Source: Crotophaga sulcirostris (lineage: Eukaryota; Chordata; Aves; Cuculiformes; Crotophagidae). From it: 64,000 nucleotides of DNA. The stretch spans positions 186,618 to 250,617 of the forward strand of contig VYZB01000732.1 of the NCBI GenBank assembly GCA_013397455.1. The letters are read 5' to 3'. Position numbers and translations under genes: made by a program. The notes below the pieces were generated by a model. The model did not search any database, had not been told where the DNA came from, and worked only from the letters and a program-made list of their open reading frames with translations. This document shows, in pieces, positions 11,051 through 23,500 of this stretch (its first letter is position 1; the number at the start of each line of letters is the position of its first letter).

Positions 11051-12478
11051 TCTGGTGTGTATAAGGCTTAATACAACACTAAATCATTAATAGCCTTGCA
11101 TTTGCAGCATCTTCTCTTATGTGCACAATTTATGTATGTGTTCTCAAAATTTTTAACTGAGTGTTACCTCCTGTGCCTTTAGGTCTGGTCACCTGTGTGG
11201 CCAGGCACTGATAATACTCATGCTGAGGCAGTTAATAAGGGCTAATTAGGAAGAGCCCACCACTTGATTTGTGTGAGCAATCTTACTGATTTGAATTTGG
11301 AAATTTAGGGGGAAAAAAGGCAAAAGGAAGCACAGCTGCTAGCAGCCGAACTCAAGAATTGTCATTATTCAGAACTCAGTGTTACCTCTGGCTTTTTTTT
11401 TGACAAATACCTGTCTGATCATTTTAACACTGCACACAGTTTGTTTACTGGGTAAATGGGACACAGTGGGGAGAGCTTTCTTCTGCAGAGTCACGATGAG
11501 AATGTACAAGCACTCAGGATGATGTATTTGTACCTTCTACCCACTGCTGTCCCTCCTGCCCTTCCTGATGTGCCAGGGCAGCCATACCCATCCCCTGCAC
11601 GCTTTCCACCTGGACAAGTGCCTGAGATTCCTAAAATTTCATGAGCAGAATTAGGTTTTTTGTAAACAAAATTAAAATCTGAGCTATGTGCAGTGTGAGC
11701 AGTGGTGAATATGGCTCATAGATGTGCCTGATGAATAGTTTTTATACACAAGCTGTTCTGTAAGAACTCCCTTTAAACTCCTAACTCGTCCCAGATGTGG
11801 GTTACAGGCGGCTCTGGAATTCCAACACCTGTTGCATCACACTGAATAGGATTCATTTTGGCAGGCACAGAAAATTCCATTTCAGTAACTAAATAGTTTG
11901 AAATGATATCTAAAGCCTCCTTTTTTTTCAGACTAATCTGATTCCAGCCTTATTTACAGGATTGCACATACTTTCATAATTAGAAGATGGTTTGCAGTCT
12001 TTAGAGACTGTAATTGCCTGGTATTTCTTAGAGTCAGTAAATATCAAATAGAAGAACTTAATTGGGAAGAAATCCCTCATTTGAAAGAATTTAACAGTGA
12101 TTTAAAAGGGCTACACTGCACATAATAAATTCGAGCTGTGATTTCTGACATGTAGAAACATACTGGTTTGTGTTCAGAAATAGTGCAGTGTTATGAAGGT
12201 GATGGAGCTGCATTTCAGCAGTGTTCTCTGCATTCATCACTTCCTCGTGTCGCTGCTTCCAAGTTGCACACCCAGAGCTTTTCCAAAGAGAAAATGTGAG
12301 TGATGCTGGAACGAATGTTTAGTGACACTTCATGGGGGTTTTGGTACGTTCCCCAGAGATGCCAGGCATAAGTCTGTATGGAACTGTTTGTGGGGCTGGG
12401 CTGTAAAGAGGTGTGGATGATTGAGTACAAATAAAGAGGTAATTATGGTTTCTAAAGCATGATTCACCCAAAACATAC

Positions 12479-12706
12479 CTGATCTGTGCAGGACTAGTAC
12501 TGAAGTCATTGTTCTGATTGTCCACCAGTTATAGGCTTCTATACCATGAGAACAGCAGAGGTGCTGCATTTTCATTTTGTCTCCTTGTCGCCAATCAAAG
12601 GCTTCCACCATGCTCTTAGGGGTTCCATGTGCTGCCTCCCTAAGGTATTGCTGCACTGCAGACAGGACTGCATTGGATTGAGGCACAGGGGGTTCTGTGG
12701 ATGTAT
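12479..12706 (-). other. Candidate unassigned symmetric exon on the minus strand
   Basis: On the minus strand a strong acceptor (CTTTATCCTTTCTCCAG) and a perfect donor (CAG|GTATGT) bracket 228 nt. Exactly one frame is open throughout, and it enters and leaves in phase 1. The product contains AVLSAVQQYLREAAHGTPK and SMVEAFDWRQGDKMK and two adjacent Cys. I do not recognise the family. A possible downstream acceptor on the same strand lies near 12285. It could be a real exon of a small unannotated gene or a chance combination. Confidence 0.28.
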
Positions 12707-13212
12707 CTGGAGAAAGGATAAAGCTGCAAAATAACTTGGAATCCCAGGTTTTGCTTTATTTTTGTATGTTTCGTCTTAATAGAAAATCCAACCAAAACAT
12801 GTACTTTGCAGTAAGTTGCTTCTCCTAAAGGCCAGCTGGTTTGCTTGGGAAATGGTCTATGTGGTTCTAGAGTTTGAACAAATTGAAGGATAATGCAATA
12901 GTGAGGAAGAATCTACTCTTAAATGTAGACAATCCAGCTATTGCCATTTCTACTTGAGTTTCAAAGGCCACGTTGTGTTCTAAAACACTTACTTTAAGAG
13001 TACTGTGAACTGAAGTGTGGCCTAGGTTTAACAGAGTTGATACAAATAAATTTTGATCTCAGCTGTGCCATAGGTGCATTTAGCATAGTGCGGAGAGAGG
13101 GAAAACTGGTGTTCTAGTGAAACATTTGTAGAAAAATACAGATCTTGTACATTTCTGTATGGTGAGCATTAGATGTAATAGCCTTTAAAACCCAGTTTGA
13201 TATCAATTACAG

Positions 13213-13453
13213 TTTCACAGTATCACAAGGTTGGAAAGGACCTCTGAGATCATTGAGTGCAACCTAGAACCCAACACCAGCACCAACCCAGCATCCAAAC
13301 CCTGGCACTGAGTGCCTCAGCCCATCTCCTCTCAAACACCTCCAGGGTTGGTGACTCCACCACCTCCCTGGGCAGCGCATTCCCATGGCCAATCACCCTT
13401 TCAGGGGAGAACCTTTTCCTAATATCAAGCCTAAACTTTCCCTGACGAAGCTA
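13213..13453 (-). mobile_element. CR1 LINE, 5'-truncated young copy (antisense)
   Basis: The reverse complement gives the young CR1 3' end: CTTTCCCTGAA-type, GGCCATGGGAATGCGCTG, GAGGTGGTGGAGTCACCAAC, the GATCTCAGAGGTCCTTTCC box and an ATACTGTG tail. It lies about 1 kb upstream of the CPAMD8 first exon, at the edge of the CpG-rich zone. Confidence 0.9.
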
Positions 13454-14013
13454 AATTGAACTGACATCACCCCAAGGTGCAAGTGCAAGGCTCATGGGAA
13501 TGTTAATTAGTTTATGCCATTAACATCAGCTAAAAGAATACCTTGCCTCCTCTTAAAAAGTCTAGGAGGGGGAGAGCTCAGCTCTGCTGAAGCCCATCTG
13601 GGCAAGGAGTCGTTCCTGTTACCTGTGCGCGGTGTGTTCTCTGTCGCTGTGCAGCGTGGCATTGCTCCTGTCACCTGGAATCCCTGCGGGTGCTTTGCAT
13701 TTGCTTTTTTCCCCGATTTCTCCTCTTAGGCTGCTGCGCCGAGAGCTCACCCTGCTGCCCCCGGCCAGGGCAGGATGGCGAAGGGGCAGAGCCGGGCTCC
13801 GGCACTTGGGGGGGGGGGCGTAAAGGCTCAATTCCCGGCACCGAAGTCCCGGTACAGCCCTGGTGCGGGCTGGCGGGACCTTTGGGAACCCCCGCTCCTG
13901 CACCGGGGGAAGGCGGGGCTGGGAAAGGTGGGCTCGGGGCCGGGAGGTGCGGTGCCTCCCCCGGTGCACGCTGTCGGGAGCCGCAGACAAAGAGCCGCGG
14001 CCGGGGCCGAGCG
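13454..14013. other. CPAMD8: CPAMD8 upstream region and CpG island
   Basis: GC and CpG content rise sharply from about 13,740 and stay high through the first exon to about 14,800. This indicates a CpG-island promoter for CPAMD8. No TATA box is obvious. The long ORFs crossing this region on both strands are by-products of GC-rich sequence and the N gap. The transcription start cannot be placed, because the assembly gap interrupts the region. Confidence 0.5.
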
Positions 14014-14208
14014 NNNNNNNNNNNNNNNNNNNNNNNNNNNNNNNNNNNNNNNNNNNNNNNNNNNNNNNNNNNNNNNNNNNNNNNNNNNNNNNNNNNNNNN
14101 NNNNNNNNNNNNNNNNNNNNNNNNNNNNNNNNNNNNNNNNNNNNNNNNNNNNNNNNNNNNNNNNNNNNNNNNNNNNNNNNNNNNNNNNNNNNNNNNNNNN
14201 NNNNNNNN
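14014..14208. other. Assembly gap (195 N)
   Basis: These 195 unresolved bases sit directly against a GC-rich minisatellite. The gap probably hides more repeat units and possibly the true 5' end or start codon of CPAMD8. Its real length is unknown, so reading frames through it are not meaningful. Confidence 0.99.
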
Positions 14209-14523
14209 CCCGCAGCGCCGAGCCCCGGAGCGCCGTGTCCCGCAGCGCCGAGCCCCGGAGCGCCGAGCTCCGCAGCACCGAGCCCCGCAGCATCCTGCCC
14301 CGGAGCGCCGGTCCCCGCAGCATCCTGCCCCGGAGCGCCGGTCCCTGCAACATCCTGCCCCGCAGCACCGAGCTCCGCAGCGCCGGTCCCCGCAGCATCC
14401 TGCCCCGGAGCGCCGGTCCCCGCAGCATCCTGCCCCGGAGCGCCGGTCCCCACAGCATCATGCCCCGCAGCATCGTGTCCCGCAGCCCCGAGCCCCGCAG
14501 CATCCTGCCCCGCAGCCCCGTGC
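14209..14523 (+). repeat. GC-rich 15-bp minisatellite, about 21 units visible
   Basis: The unit is about CCCCGCAGCNCCGNG, with a 30-bp higher-order pair (CCCCGCAGCATCCTG followed by CCCCGGAGCGCCGGT) repeated several times between about 14,285 and 14,445. Since 15 is a multiple of 3, all frames stay open. In the CPAMD8 frame it encodes pentapeptides of the type PRS-x-x. The array begins inside the assembly gap and runs into the signal-peptide exon. Confidence 0.93.
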
Positions 14524-14590
14524 CCGGCTGCCCCTGGGTTCTCCTGCTGAGCCTCTGCAGCCTGAGCGCAGCCCAGCCCCGGGAGCGGCA
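14460..14590 (+). CDS. CPAMD8: CPAMD8 exon 1: signal peptide
   Basis: The exon ends at a good donor (GGCA|GTGAGT) in phase 2. Its last part encodes a hydrophobic core ([15 protein letters not shown]) with likely cleavage after SAA. I chose ATG 14460 as the first in-frame ATG after the gap. It gives a long basic n-region of about 25 residues made of minisatellite pentapeptides. The frame stays open upstream to the gap, so a start inside or before the gap is possible. Confidence 0.7.
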
Positions 14591-17500
14591 GTGAGTACCG
14601 GGGAGGGGGGGGAGGGGATACACGAGCCCCTCTGCTCGTCGGGGGTCCCGAGGTGCCCACCCCGGCTCTTTAGCGCCTGCGGGAGAGCCCCGGTGGGGAG
14701 CGCAGGGTCGGGGGTCCCAGCCGGTGCCCCGGTCCAGGGGAAGGATGCGAACTCCTCGGGGATACCTGGCCCGGTTCCTCCAGCAGCGGCCGCAGGGCTT
14801 TGATCTGCCGACAGTTATTTAAGGAATCCGGGATGGTGCGCAGGGGCTGCGGTTGTGCTCGGGGTGGGTGAAGGTGGTGTTGGCTGCTCCCACAGAGCAT
14901 CTGAAACATTCCTGTGGGGAAAACCATCCTGGAGCAACATCTTACTGGGGAGAAAGGGCTCTGGCTTTTAGAGATGGAATCCGCAGCTCATTCCAGTGCG
15001 TTGAGGTTAATTTTGATTGAGGTTTGCTTTGTTCTTTATCCCTTGCTTGTTATAACCCGTCAGCATCGCAAATACCTGTGCGAACTGAGTGCCCTGGACT
15101 CATTTTGACTGGCTTACTAGAAAGTATTTCTGTCCTGCCATGTCTTGGTGTAACCTGACAGAATGTGCCTAAAGGACCTGTCCAGTCGCTGTCAAGTTAA
15201 CTGTGTAATTGCCAAGTTAAGTGTTTAATATTCAAATTCCACTTATTTGGTGATTTACACAGCTGTATCGAGGGGCTGATATTTCAGCAAGAGTTGCAGC
15301 ACTAAGAACAATGTGAATACATGTGCTTCACATATGGCTCTGTAGTGCTGTCCTGGTGTGACAGTTTGAATCCGATCGTTTCGTACTGGACGCAGATGGT
15401 GCTCCCTCTGCAACTGGATCAGCTATGTCTCTCTTACCAAGAATTTATAGGCGAAGTAGTAACTTTTTATTGTTATTTATTATTGTTCCAATGAATTTTC
15501 AAACCTGGCAGCCATAAGGTTTTGAATCTGCGAGTACCCCGTGCAGTTTAACTCGCATGCCACAGAGAGCTGAACTTCCTTCAGGGGTAATGGGATCTCC
15601 ATGGCGATGCGGCCTGCTGGGAGAGGAACACTGGACTGGAATTTGATAAAAGATGACTTGGGGGCTGTAAAACACCATCATCCTCATCCCAGAGTGATAA
15701 TTAATCATGGACTAAAGCAACCTGGCTCATGGAACTGCAGAAAGGCATGGGCTGAGAAACTGCATTTAAGAGTCATGTGAGAAATTGCCTCATTTAAAAA
15801 AATCCTTTTGGGTAGAAAAACCCCCAGAAAGGTGTGTCATGAAGAGAATGTAAATGTGTTGCTTGCAGCCCAAGACATCAAAGAGCTCAGAGTCTGTAAT
15901 GCTTTTAGCTGACAAGTTCATGGCACGATGCCTTTGCAGAGGAATGGTACAGATTCCGTTCGGAAACACAAGGATTGCAGTATGTACGGGAGGTCGTCTA
16001 GGGTGGCTTTGAAACTCTGTGCCTACTTGCCAAAATAACTCCTTTTTGCCTTTAAAATAGTTTCTTGTTGTTAAATGTGCAGGATAGAATTGTTTGGACA
16101 AAAAAGTGGTGGCAGAATTGAGAATTTTAATTCATTTCTTAATGAATTTATTTCTATACTATATATACTTGCAGTAGACATTGCTATCATTGCTTTTACT
16201 TAAATACTACAGATTTGTGAGCCACTTAGGCTCTGGTTGTTTCTGAGTGTGTTCTGAGTTCATTTTCTGCATACTCAATACAGACCTGGGCTGCTGGTGG
16301 TCACAAATGTGACCCTACAGGGGCAGATGTGTTTCAGAGGAGTCTGTTCTTTTCCTTTTGATATACAGAAAGTGGATTCCCAATGAAGATCACACTCTTG
16401 ACCGCCCACTTCTAATTTTGTTCCTCAGGGGCTATTTGATTGCAGCACCTTCTGTTTTCCGATCTGGCGTTGAGGAAGCCATAAGCATAACCATCTTTAA
16501 CTCTGTGAAGGAGACAACAGTCCAGGTGCAGTTGGTGGTCAAAGGAGAAACGGTGTCGCGAGCCCACGGAGCAGTTCTGGGTGAGTTCTGGCTGTTCTGA
16601 ACTTGAGAATGAGTTGATAAGTTGAGGGGTTGTGGGAGCACGCTGGTATCTCTGAGACAATCACTTTAGGTGAAGTGGAACTGGAACCAAAATAATAGTT
16701 AATTCATTAGCTTCTGCTAAATGCTCTCAGTTGATTGTACTGATGTGGTATTGATGTATGTTATCTCGAGCATCCAAGGCTGATAATTGTGGAATACCAA
16801 GGCATACAGAGACCCTGGGTAACTGATATTCAAGAGTTTCATGGTGAATATCTTTCCTTTTGAAACCTGAGTGTTTGGCACTGGGGAGCTGTCTAAGGAA
16901 TATGATAAGTTGGCTTTAAAGAAAGATGTAAAATCTACAGCAGCAGCCTTATATTTTACCCTTATTGTACAATGAGCACTGGAACTGGCATCTCCCCATC
17001 TTCAGGACTGAGTATTGCTGAGAGAGGTGGTAGCATTTGTGCAACTGATTATGTCCTTAAAATCCAAGACAGATACCTCTCTGCCCTGTTGGTAAAGACA
17101 AAACGTGTGTTGGTTATGTCCAACTTGATACTGGGTGGGTTTCCATTAGTGAAAATGAAGTCCAGTAGTGCTATTCTACCACTGTGGGTAGTGGTGTAAC
17201 CTGTAATGTAGACAAGGCTCAGGCAAACAGGCTCTTTAACCATCGTGTTTTAACCATTCTCTGCAAAAACTGGGAGTTATAGTATATAAAAGCCATTTCC
17301 TTTCCTGGAACAGGTTGTCTCTGGTTTATCCTCCCCTTGTTCTTGAAAGTGGCTGACAATCGCTCAGTAATTCAAAGGGAGTGATGCTTACACATGTGGG
17401 CAACACATGCTAAGGAGAAATCTTAGGTATGGCTGTATCCACAATCAACATAGATTCTATGAGTGTGTGGTTAGAGAATTGTTCAAGTCCCAGAAGAGGC

Positions 17501-20500
17501 CAGGTCCTTTTTACAGCACAAGACCTCTGTAAGCGTAGGATGCCCTGCACTAAAACCCCAGCCTTAGTGGTACTCTCTGACTGTACAGCACTTTGCAGTT
17601 TACCTCGGGCAAAAACTGTAAAGAAATGTGGACCAGGTTTATTATCTGCTAGGTCTGACAGGCTCACCCTGCAGATTGTTTTACTCAATGCAAGAAAATC
17701 ACTTCAAGTGAAATCGGGATGAAGGGATATTGCACTTAGCAGCTCCATGACATGGGGTCTCCTTTCACTCAAATTCAGGTGTCTATAATGTTAGTACCTT
17801 AGCTTGAGAAGAATAAAGAGTAACTCCCTCTGTCTCTCTCTCTCATTTTAGATAAAGGAACAATTAAACTGAAGGTGAGCGTCAATTATTTGAAGATGGG
17901 TTTTGGTGCAAACAAGAAGGGCTTGCCCTCAGCCACATCAGGCATTGCTTTCTGAGCAGCTGAGGCACAAATGCAGCTCATGTTCCAGTGCACACACTGA
18001 GGAGGAAGCAACCTTTGCAGGAGGAGGAGTGCAGAGTGAGAAGAACAGATCTTAATCCGTTGGATCTTATCTGCCAGACCCATGTGGCACTGAAGAAAAC
18101 CAGTGGCTGAACCTGTGGGTCATTGCTTGACATGTCATTTTTAAAGTCTTTTATTTCTCTGAGCAAGTGGTTGAAAATGTGCAAGTGAGCAGGTTTTGCT
18201 TTTGGTTTGTGTTTGTTTTTTTTTTCTTCTGTCAGTGGAGCCATGCCTCCTGTAGCAGGGTTGATCTCCCTACATAACACACCTTCAGTGGAAACTGCAC
18301 ATGTAGATCAAATATCACTGTGCTTGAGTGATAAAGAGTAGAAGAGAATTTCCTGCCATGTTTTTAGCATGTTTTTTGCCTCCTTTGAAGTTTTTACCTT
18401 GTAAAAGACTCAGTGTGTTCTTTATTTTCTTTTATTACTCACACGTAGTTACACTGAAAGGCTGCTCTTTGCTCCCTTCAGTGTCAGTTATATCTCCAGA
18501 AAGCTCAAAGCTTTCTCTGTGTCCTCCTCACCTCATGCCCTGTTTTCTAGGTGCCCTCAGGACTTCGTGGACAAGCACATCTCAAAGTCTGGGGCAACCG
18601 GCACCTGGCAGAGGAAGGCTACATTTTTCATAACTACACCACAGTCACCATTGATAGCAAGGGATCATCTGTGTTCATCCAGACAGATAAACCTGTCTAT
18701 AAACCCAAACAGAAAGGTAAAGTAACCTGGGCAAACTTGCCAGACACTGGTGCTGCTTTCAAGTAAACCTTTTTTACAAGGGTGGATTCTAGGATGAGAT
18801 ATTCTGTTCCCTGTCAGCTGTGATGACTAATAAATGTCCTCTCTTCCTTTTCTAGTGTTGATAAACCTCTTTATGGTGACTTCTGACTTGAGACCAGTCA
18901 ATGACAGGGTAAAGTAAACAGTTTTCTTTCACACTGTAAAATATGATGGAATGCTTGGCAACCTGTCTTATATTCTAATGTACATTTATGGAGACATGTA
19001 GTTGGATTTTTTTAACCTGTTTAGGCTTATCTTGTGATTGCTTGTTGCTATTTACAAGTTAGTTCTTTTCATTTGGTCAAGTTATTGTTGAAGGAGAACG
19101 CACACTTCTGCTGCGCTGGCAAATACAATGGAACTGCCAAACCAGTTAGAAGAAATTAGAGCCTTGCACCCTACTTGGGTGATGCACAGATATGTAAAGC
19201 ATTACTTTTCCAGTGAAATGTGTGAATGAAATACAGGTTTCTTGGGCTTCTCTTACAAAAGAAGAGATGTTTTCACTTTGTCACTTCACCCATCATCCCT
19301 TGATTATGTCAACTCTGTAGTTCAGCACAAGAAGCGGAAAAGTAGTTTTGTTTCTTAAAGCCTTTTATTCTTTTTTCTTTTCTTCCAGATTGAAGCTTAC
19401 GTGGTGGTGAGTACCAATCAGTCTGCCAACCATCTAGCAGGTATCTTGTAGAGACACAAGATTCTTGTAGTCTCAAGAGGAGCAAGTTGCCTTTTCAAGT
19501 CCATTTTGGCCATTTCCAACTGTAACCTATGCTGTTATCTATGTCCCTGTGTCTTTAACTGATCTTTGTGTCCTGCTTTTCTCTTACAAAATGTGCTTGT
19601 TTTCTGCTTCAGTTTCAGAAGTCCATTCCCAATTTTTAGCATGAGAAGAATGGGCTGGTTTCACTTGGGTTCATAGATGTACCAGTCCCACTCCATTTCT
19701 CCTTTCTGATGCAGAGACACTCCTGCCCTTCATTGGGCTGGGCTGATGTAGCAGGGCCTATCTCACCTCTGCACCCACACATTACGATAGTGGACAATAG
19801 AAATTCATGGCAGGGAAAAGGTGCTCCTGTCTTCTTAATTATGAGGTGAATGAGAGGCTCCTTCTGTCTCTAGTCTTTTTTTTTTAATGTGTTTGGTTTT
19901 TTTTAAATCATGTGTTTTCTTTAGCTGTCAAGCAGGTGAATTCACCCTCTTCTCTTGTTTGCATTCCGTCACAGATCTAATGCTGACAAAACCAGTGGGA
20001 TTAATTTCATCTGACTTTGTCATCTGAAAATTGTCTTGCTGGTTGTACAGCTCCCTCTGTACAAAAAAAGAAAGCATCTTCAGAGGCCAGTTCAACCCGT
20101 CTAAAATAGGTCTCTTGAGTTAGGTGGAAGATGTGCTGCTTGACAGTCCTTTACTTGTGTGCACTGGCAGTAGCAGTGTCCTTAAATGAGTCCTGAGTTT
20201 TAGAAAGCAAATACTCTGTGGGAAAGTACCTTGAGAGATATTTCAGCAGATGTTACTTCCAAGTGAGCTGTTAGTGAATTGTGTGTATTGCAAAATGAAG
20301 TTCTTTGTTGCAAACTAAGTGAAATGCTTTAGTGATATTTGTTTTCACTGTGCTGTTTCTCATTCCTAAACCACTGTGCAGGATCCTCGGGGGTCTCGTA
20401 TGATAGAGTGGAGCAATTTGAAACCATTTTGTTGTGGTAAGTTTTGGATTATTTGTTTCTCAGTGTGCTGTTACTTGCTTCTGCTTATACTGAGTCGCAT

Positions 20501-23500
20501 TCAATAAGCCTTGACAAAGACTGATGAGACACTGTTTCCTTTTTCAGGTATTGTAAATATGAGTTTTCCTTTGTCCGATCAGCCTGTGTTTGGTGAATGG
20601 TTCATCTTTGCTGAAATGCAGGGATACACATATAACAAATCCTTTGAAGTTCAGAAATATGGTGAGTTGTACCCAAGTCAGCTTTGACTGCAACCCAAGA
20701 ACATTTGGAAGAATGAAATATTCTGAAAAATTTTTACTTGAGATGAAACACCTGATAAATAATGCATTTAAAATGTCGGGAGGAAACATTCTTCAGAGAC
20801 CATGTCCTTCAGGGATATAGACACTCATAAGCCCTTTGTTCATGTCCTCCACACCTCATAAAGTAAAGAACCTGAGATGTGGTGTCGTATCACACGATCT
20901 ATTCATGTAAGAGATGTAATTTAGCTTTAGAAAACTCTTTAAGGTGCTTTCAGTCTGTCAGGGCTTTCCTTCCCTTCCCAGAGCTCTCCTTGGAATTTTG
21001 AATTTTTTTGACTGCTGCCTGCCTTTTCAGTCCGATTCCCTCTGTTTGATGAAAGGTGGACATGGTTATACCCAGCACCCCATCTGACCTGGTCACACAG
21101 GCATTTATAGGCACTGAGAGCTGCTAAAACTTGGCTTTTAGTCCCAACGTGTCATGAAGGAGTTAGTAGCAAATTGTCCTCTTTACTGTGTATCTAAGAG
21201 AAAAAGTTTGGGCTCAAATCCTGGCACACAACTCCCTCTGAAAAGAAGTAAAAATCTAAGGGTCTGTTGCGAAGGTTGTAATGCCAGGGTGCTCTTGGTT
21301 TGCTGCTGTCATTGATTGATTTTCTGCTGAGTGCTCTCCTGCCTGATGTTGGCCACGCTGCCCTCGTCCCACCATAAGCAATGATCTTCTTGGAGCTGTG
21401 TGTGCTGTTGCTGGAATCTGCACCATAACATCTCCCTGAAAAGATTCTGTTGTATTTCTTTTCTTTGCAGTATTGCCAAAGTTTGAGTTGCTTATTGAGC
21501 CCCCTCGCTACATTCGTGACCTCTCACTCTGTGAGAAAGGAACAGTCCATGCCAGGTAGGAACGTGTCCCACGTAAAGTTTCTGTAGTGTGGACTGTAGC
21601 ACAGCCACAGGATGGGGCTGGAGCTTGGAACTCATCTGCTGAGGACTTTTCAGATGGTTCTGGTCATTGTCAGCAGCTTTCCTGTGTAAGAGCCTTCATA
21701 AAACCTATTACGAAGAACACCCTGGAAAACCTGTGATTGTCTTTTCCCTGTTTTCTAGATGTGCAGGTCACATGGCACTAACCTTGGGATAACCGGGAAA
21801 ACAGGAATAGCTGGAAGTTATGAATTATCTTCTTTCCATTTCAGATATACATTTGGAAAACCAGTGACAGGAAAGTTAATTGTCAATATGACTATAAATG
21901 GGGTAGGGTACTACAGGCATGAAGTGGGCCACCCTGTCCTCAAGACTACCCAGGTGAGGGAGAGCATTGAGTCAGCCGTGATGAAATGCCTGATCTGTAC
22001 TCTTTGAAGTTAACACCACAGCTCTATTTTATGGGACTGATGGGACACCAGAAAATAAATGAATACATGCCATAATATGGTCCAGCATAATACAAATATA
22101 ATCTACTTTTACACGGTATGTTTATGATTGGGGGGGGGGGAGGATGAGAATTTGTTGCATAGTATTAATGTGGTTTTAGATCATATGGGGCTGAGGGTCA
22201 ACATGAGAATGAGGGACTGTGGTAGAGCTATTCCAGACTATGGATAAGGGAGGAAAATGAAACTCTTTATTTCTTCCTTCCTTCATCCACTCCCCAATTA
22301 ATTCCCTCCACTCAACATCCTTTAAAAATACTGCTGCAAACTCCTAGCAAGTGCCTATGGTTTAGGTTTGGTTTCTAGACCCTTTTGGAACGCGAATGCA
22401 AACTTGTGTTTCTGTTCTCCCACACACTTCATAGATTGATGGCTCCGCCGTTTTCGATGTGTGTGTCAAAGACATGATGCCAGCTGATGTTCCAGAGCAT
22501 TTTCGAGGCACAGTCAATATCTGGGCCACAGTGATCAGCTCTGACGGGAGCAAACAGGTTACGTTTGATGACTCGACGCCTGTTCAGAAACAGCTGATTG
22601 ATATCAAGTACTCCAAGGATACCAGGAAACAGTTCAAACCTGGACTGCCTTACAAGGGAAAGGTAAGATTTAACGGTAGAGACCTTGACGTGGGGCTGAT
22701 ACAAGGTCATACTGACTTGATCCCAGGATGTTGCACCAAGTTCTGGTGCGTTTTTCCCACCTGCTGTTTCTGTCTGTGACTGGAATTGCCTGTAATGTAA
22801 ACCCTGTTGTTCTACAAATGAAACACTTTGTAGGTAGAAGTCACTTACCCTGACGGAAGCCCAGCTGACAGAGTCACCATCCGAATTAAGGCTGAGCTCA
22901 CACCAAAGGACAATGTTTACACAAGCGAACTGGTATCAAGAAATGGCCTGGTGGAGTTTGAAATCCCCTCCATCCCCACAGCTGCCCAATACGTCTGGCT
23001 GGAGGTGGGTGAAAGCTCTTTATAGGATTAGCAGGTTTTAATGTAACTAATCTTGTCAAACTTGGACTTCATAAATCACTGCTACAACCAGGAAATCAGT
23101 GCCTTTTAGCTTCAGTTTCCCTATCTAAATGCAGCAAACACTTGCTTGTTTTTCTTGCTGCCAATGGAACTGATGTTGATAACCATCCTGAAAAGATGAT
23201 TCTGGAAATGCAACTTAATGTAGTATGAGTCCAATGTTTGTAGAGTACTGTTGCTATGTAAAGATGACAAGAGAGAAACAACTGGAAGATATAAAGTGGG
23301 AATGGGATACAGGATAAGGAGGGAGTACAAATCAGACTTTCTGTGCATGCATAACATTCAAATGTAACTTTTGTTAAGACCAAAGTGACAGCAATTGATG
23401 GGAAACCGTCTGGGGATCAATATCTGCCCAACTACTTGTCCATCAGTAGCTGGTACTCGCCCAGCAAGTGTCACATCCAGCTGCAGGCACCAGATAAACC

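Larger units (their letters stand above)
7061..13212. other. Intergenic region between HAUS8 and CPAMD8
   Basis: No gene of known family is recognisable here. The interval is moderately AT-rich with short A/T runs (for example T-rich 8989-8999). It contains one old CR1 (10885-11050) and three splice-bounded open exons listed separately (9693-9911 +, 10155-10195 +, 12479-12706 -). In human nothing is annotated between these two genes. The other ORFs in the interval lack splice signals or recognisable domains. Confidence 0.6.

Noticed and set aside
12981..13090. A possible minus-strand exon upstream of 12706 (donor AAA|GTAAGT near 12,990)
   Set aside because: All frames between the plausible acceptor and this donor contain stops or do not give the phase 1 needed to join the 12706 acceptor.
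13619..14803. Several ORFs of 240-340 codons on both strands crossing the N gap and the GC-rich array
   Set aside because: They exist because a 15-bp repeat keeps all frames open and the gap is translated as X. Only the plus frame ending in the signal peptide and donor at 14590 is supported.
16358..16428. In-frame upstream extension of CPAMD8 exon 2 with an ATG at 16358
   Set aside because: The acceptor at 16428 joins exon 1 in the correct phase and restores the conserved GYL start of the mature protein. The extension is not hydrophobic enough for a signal peptide and matches nothing in the family.
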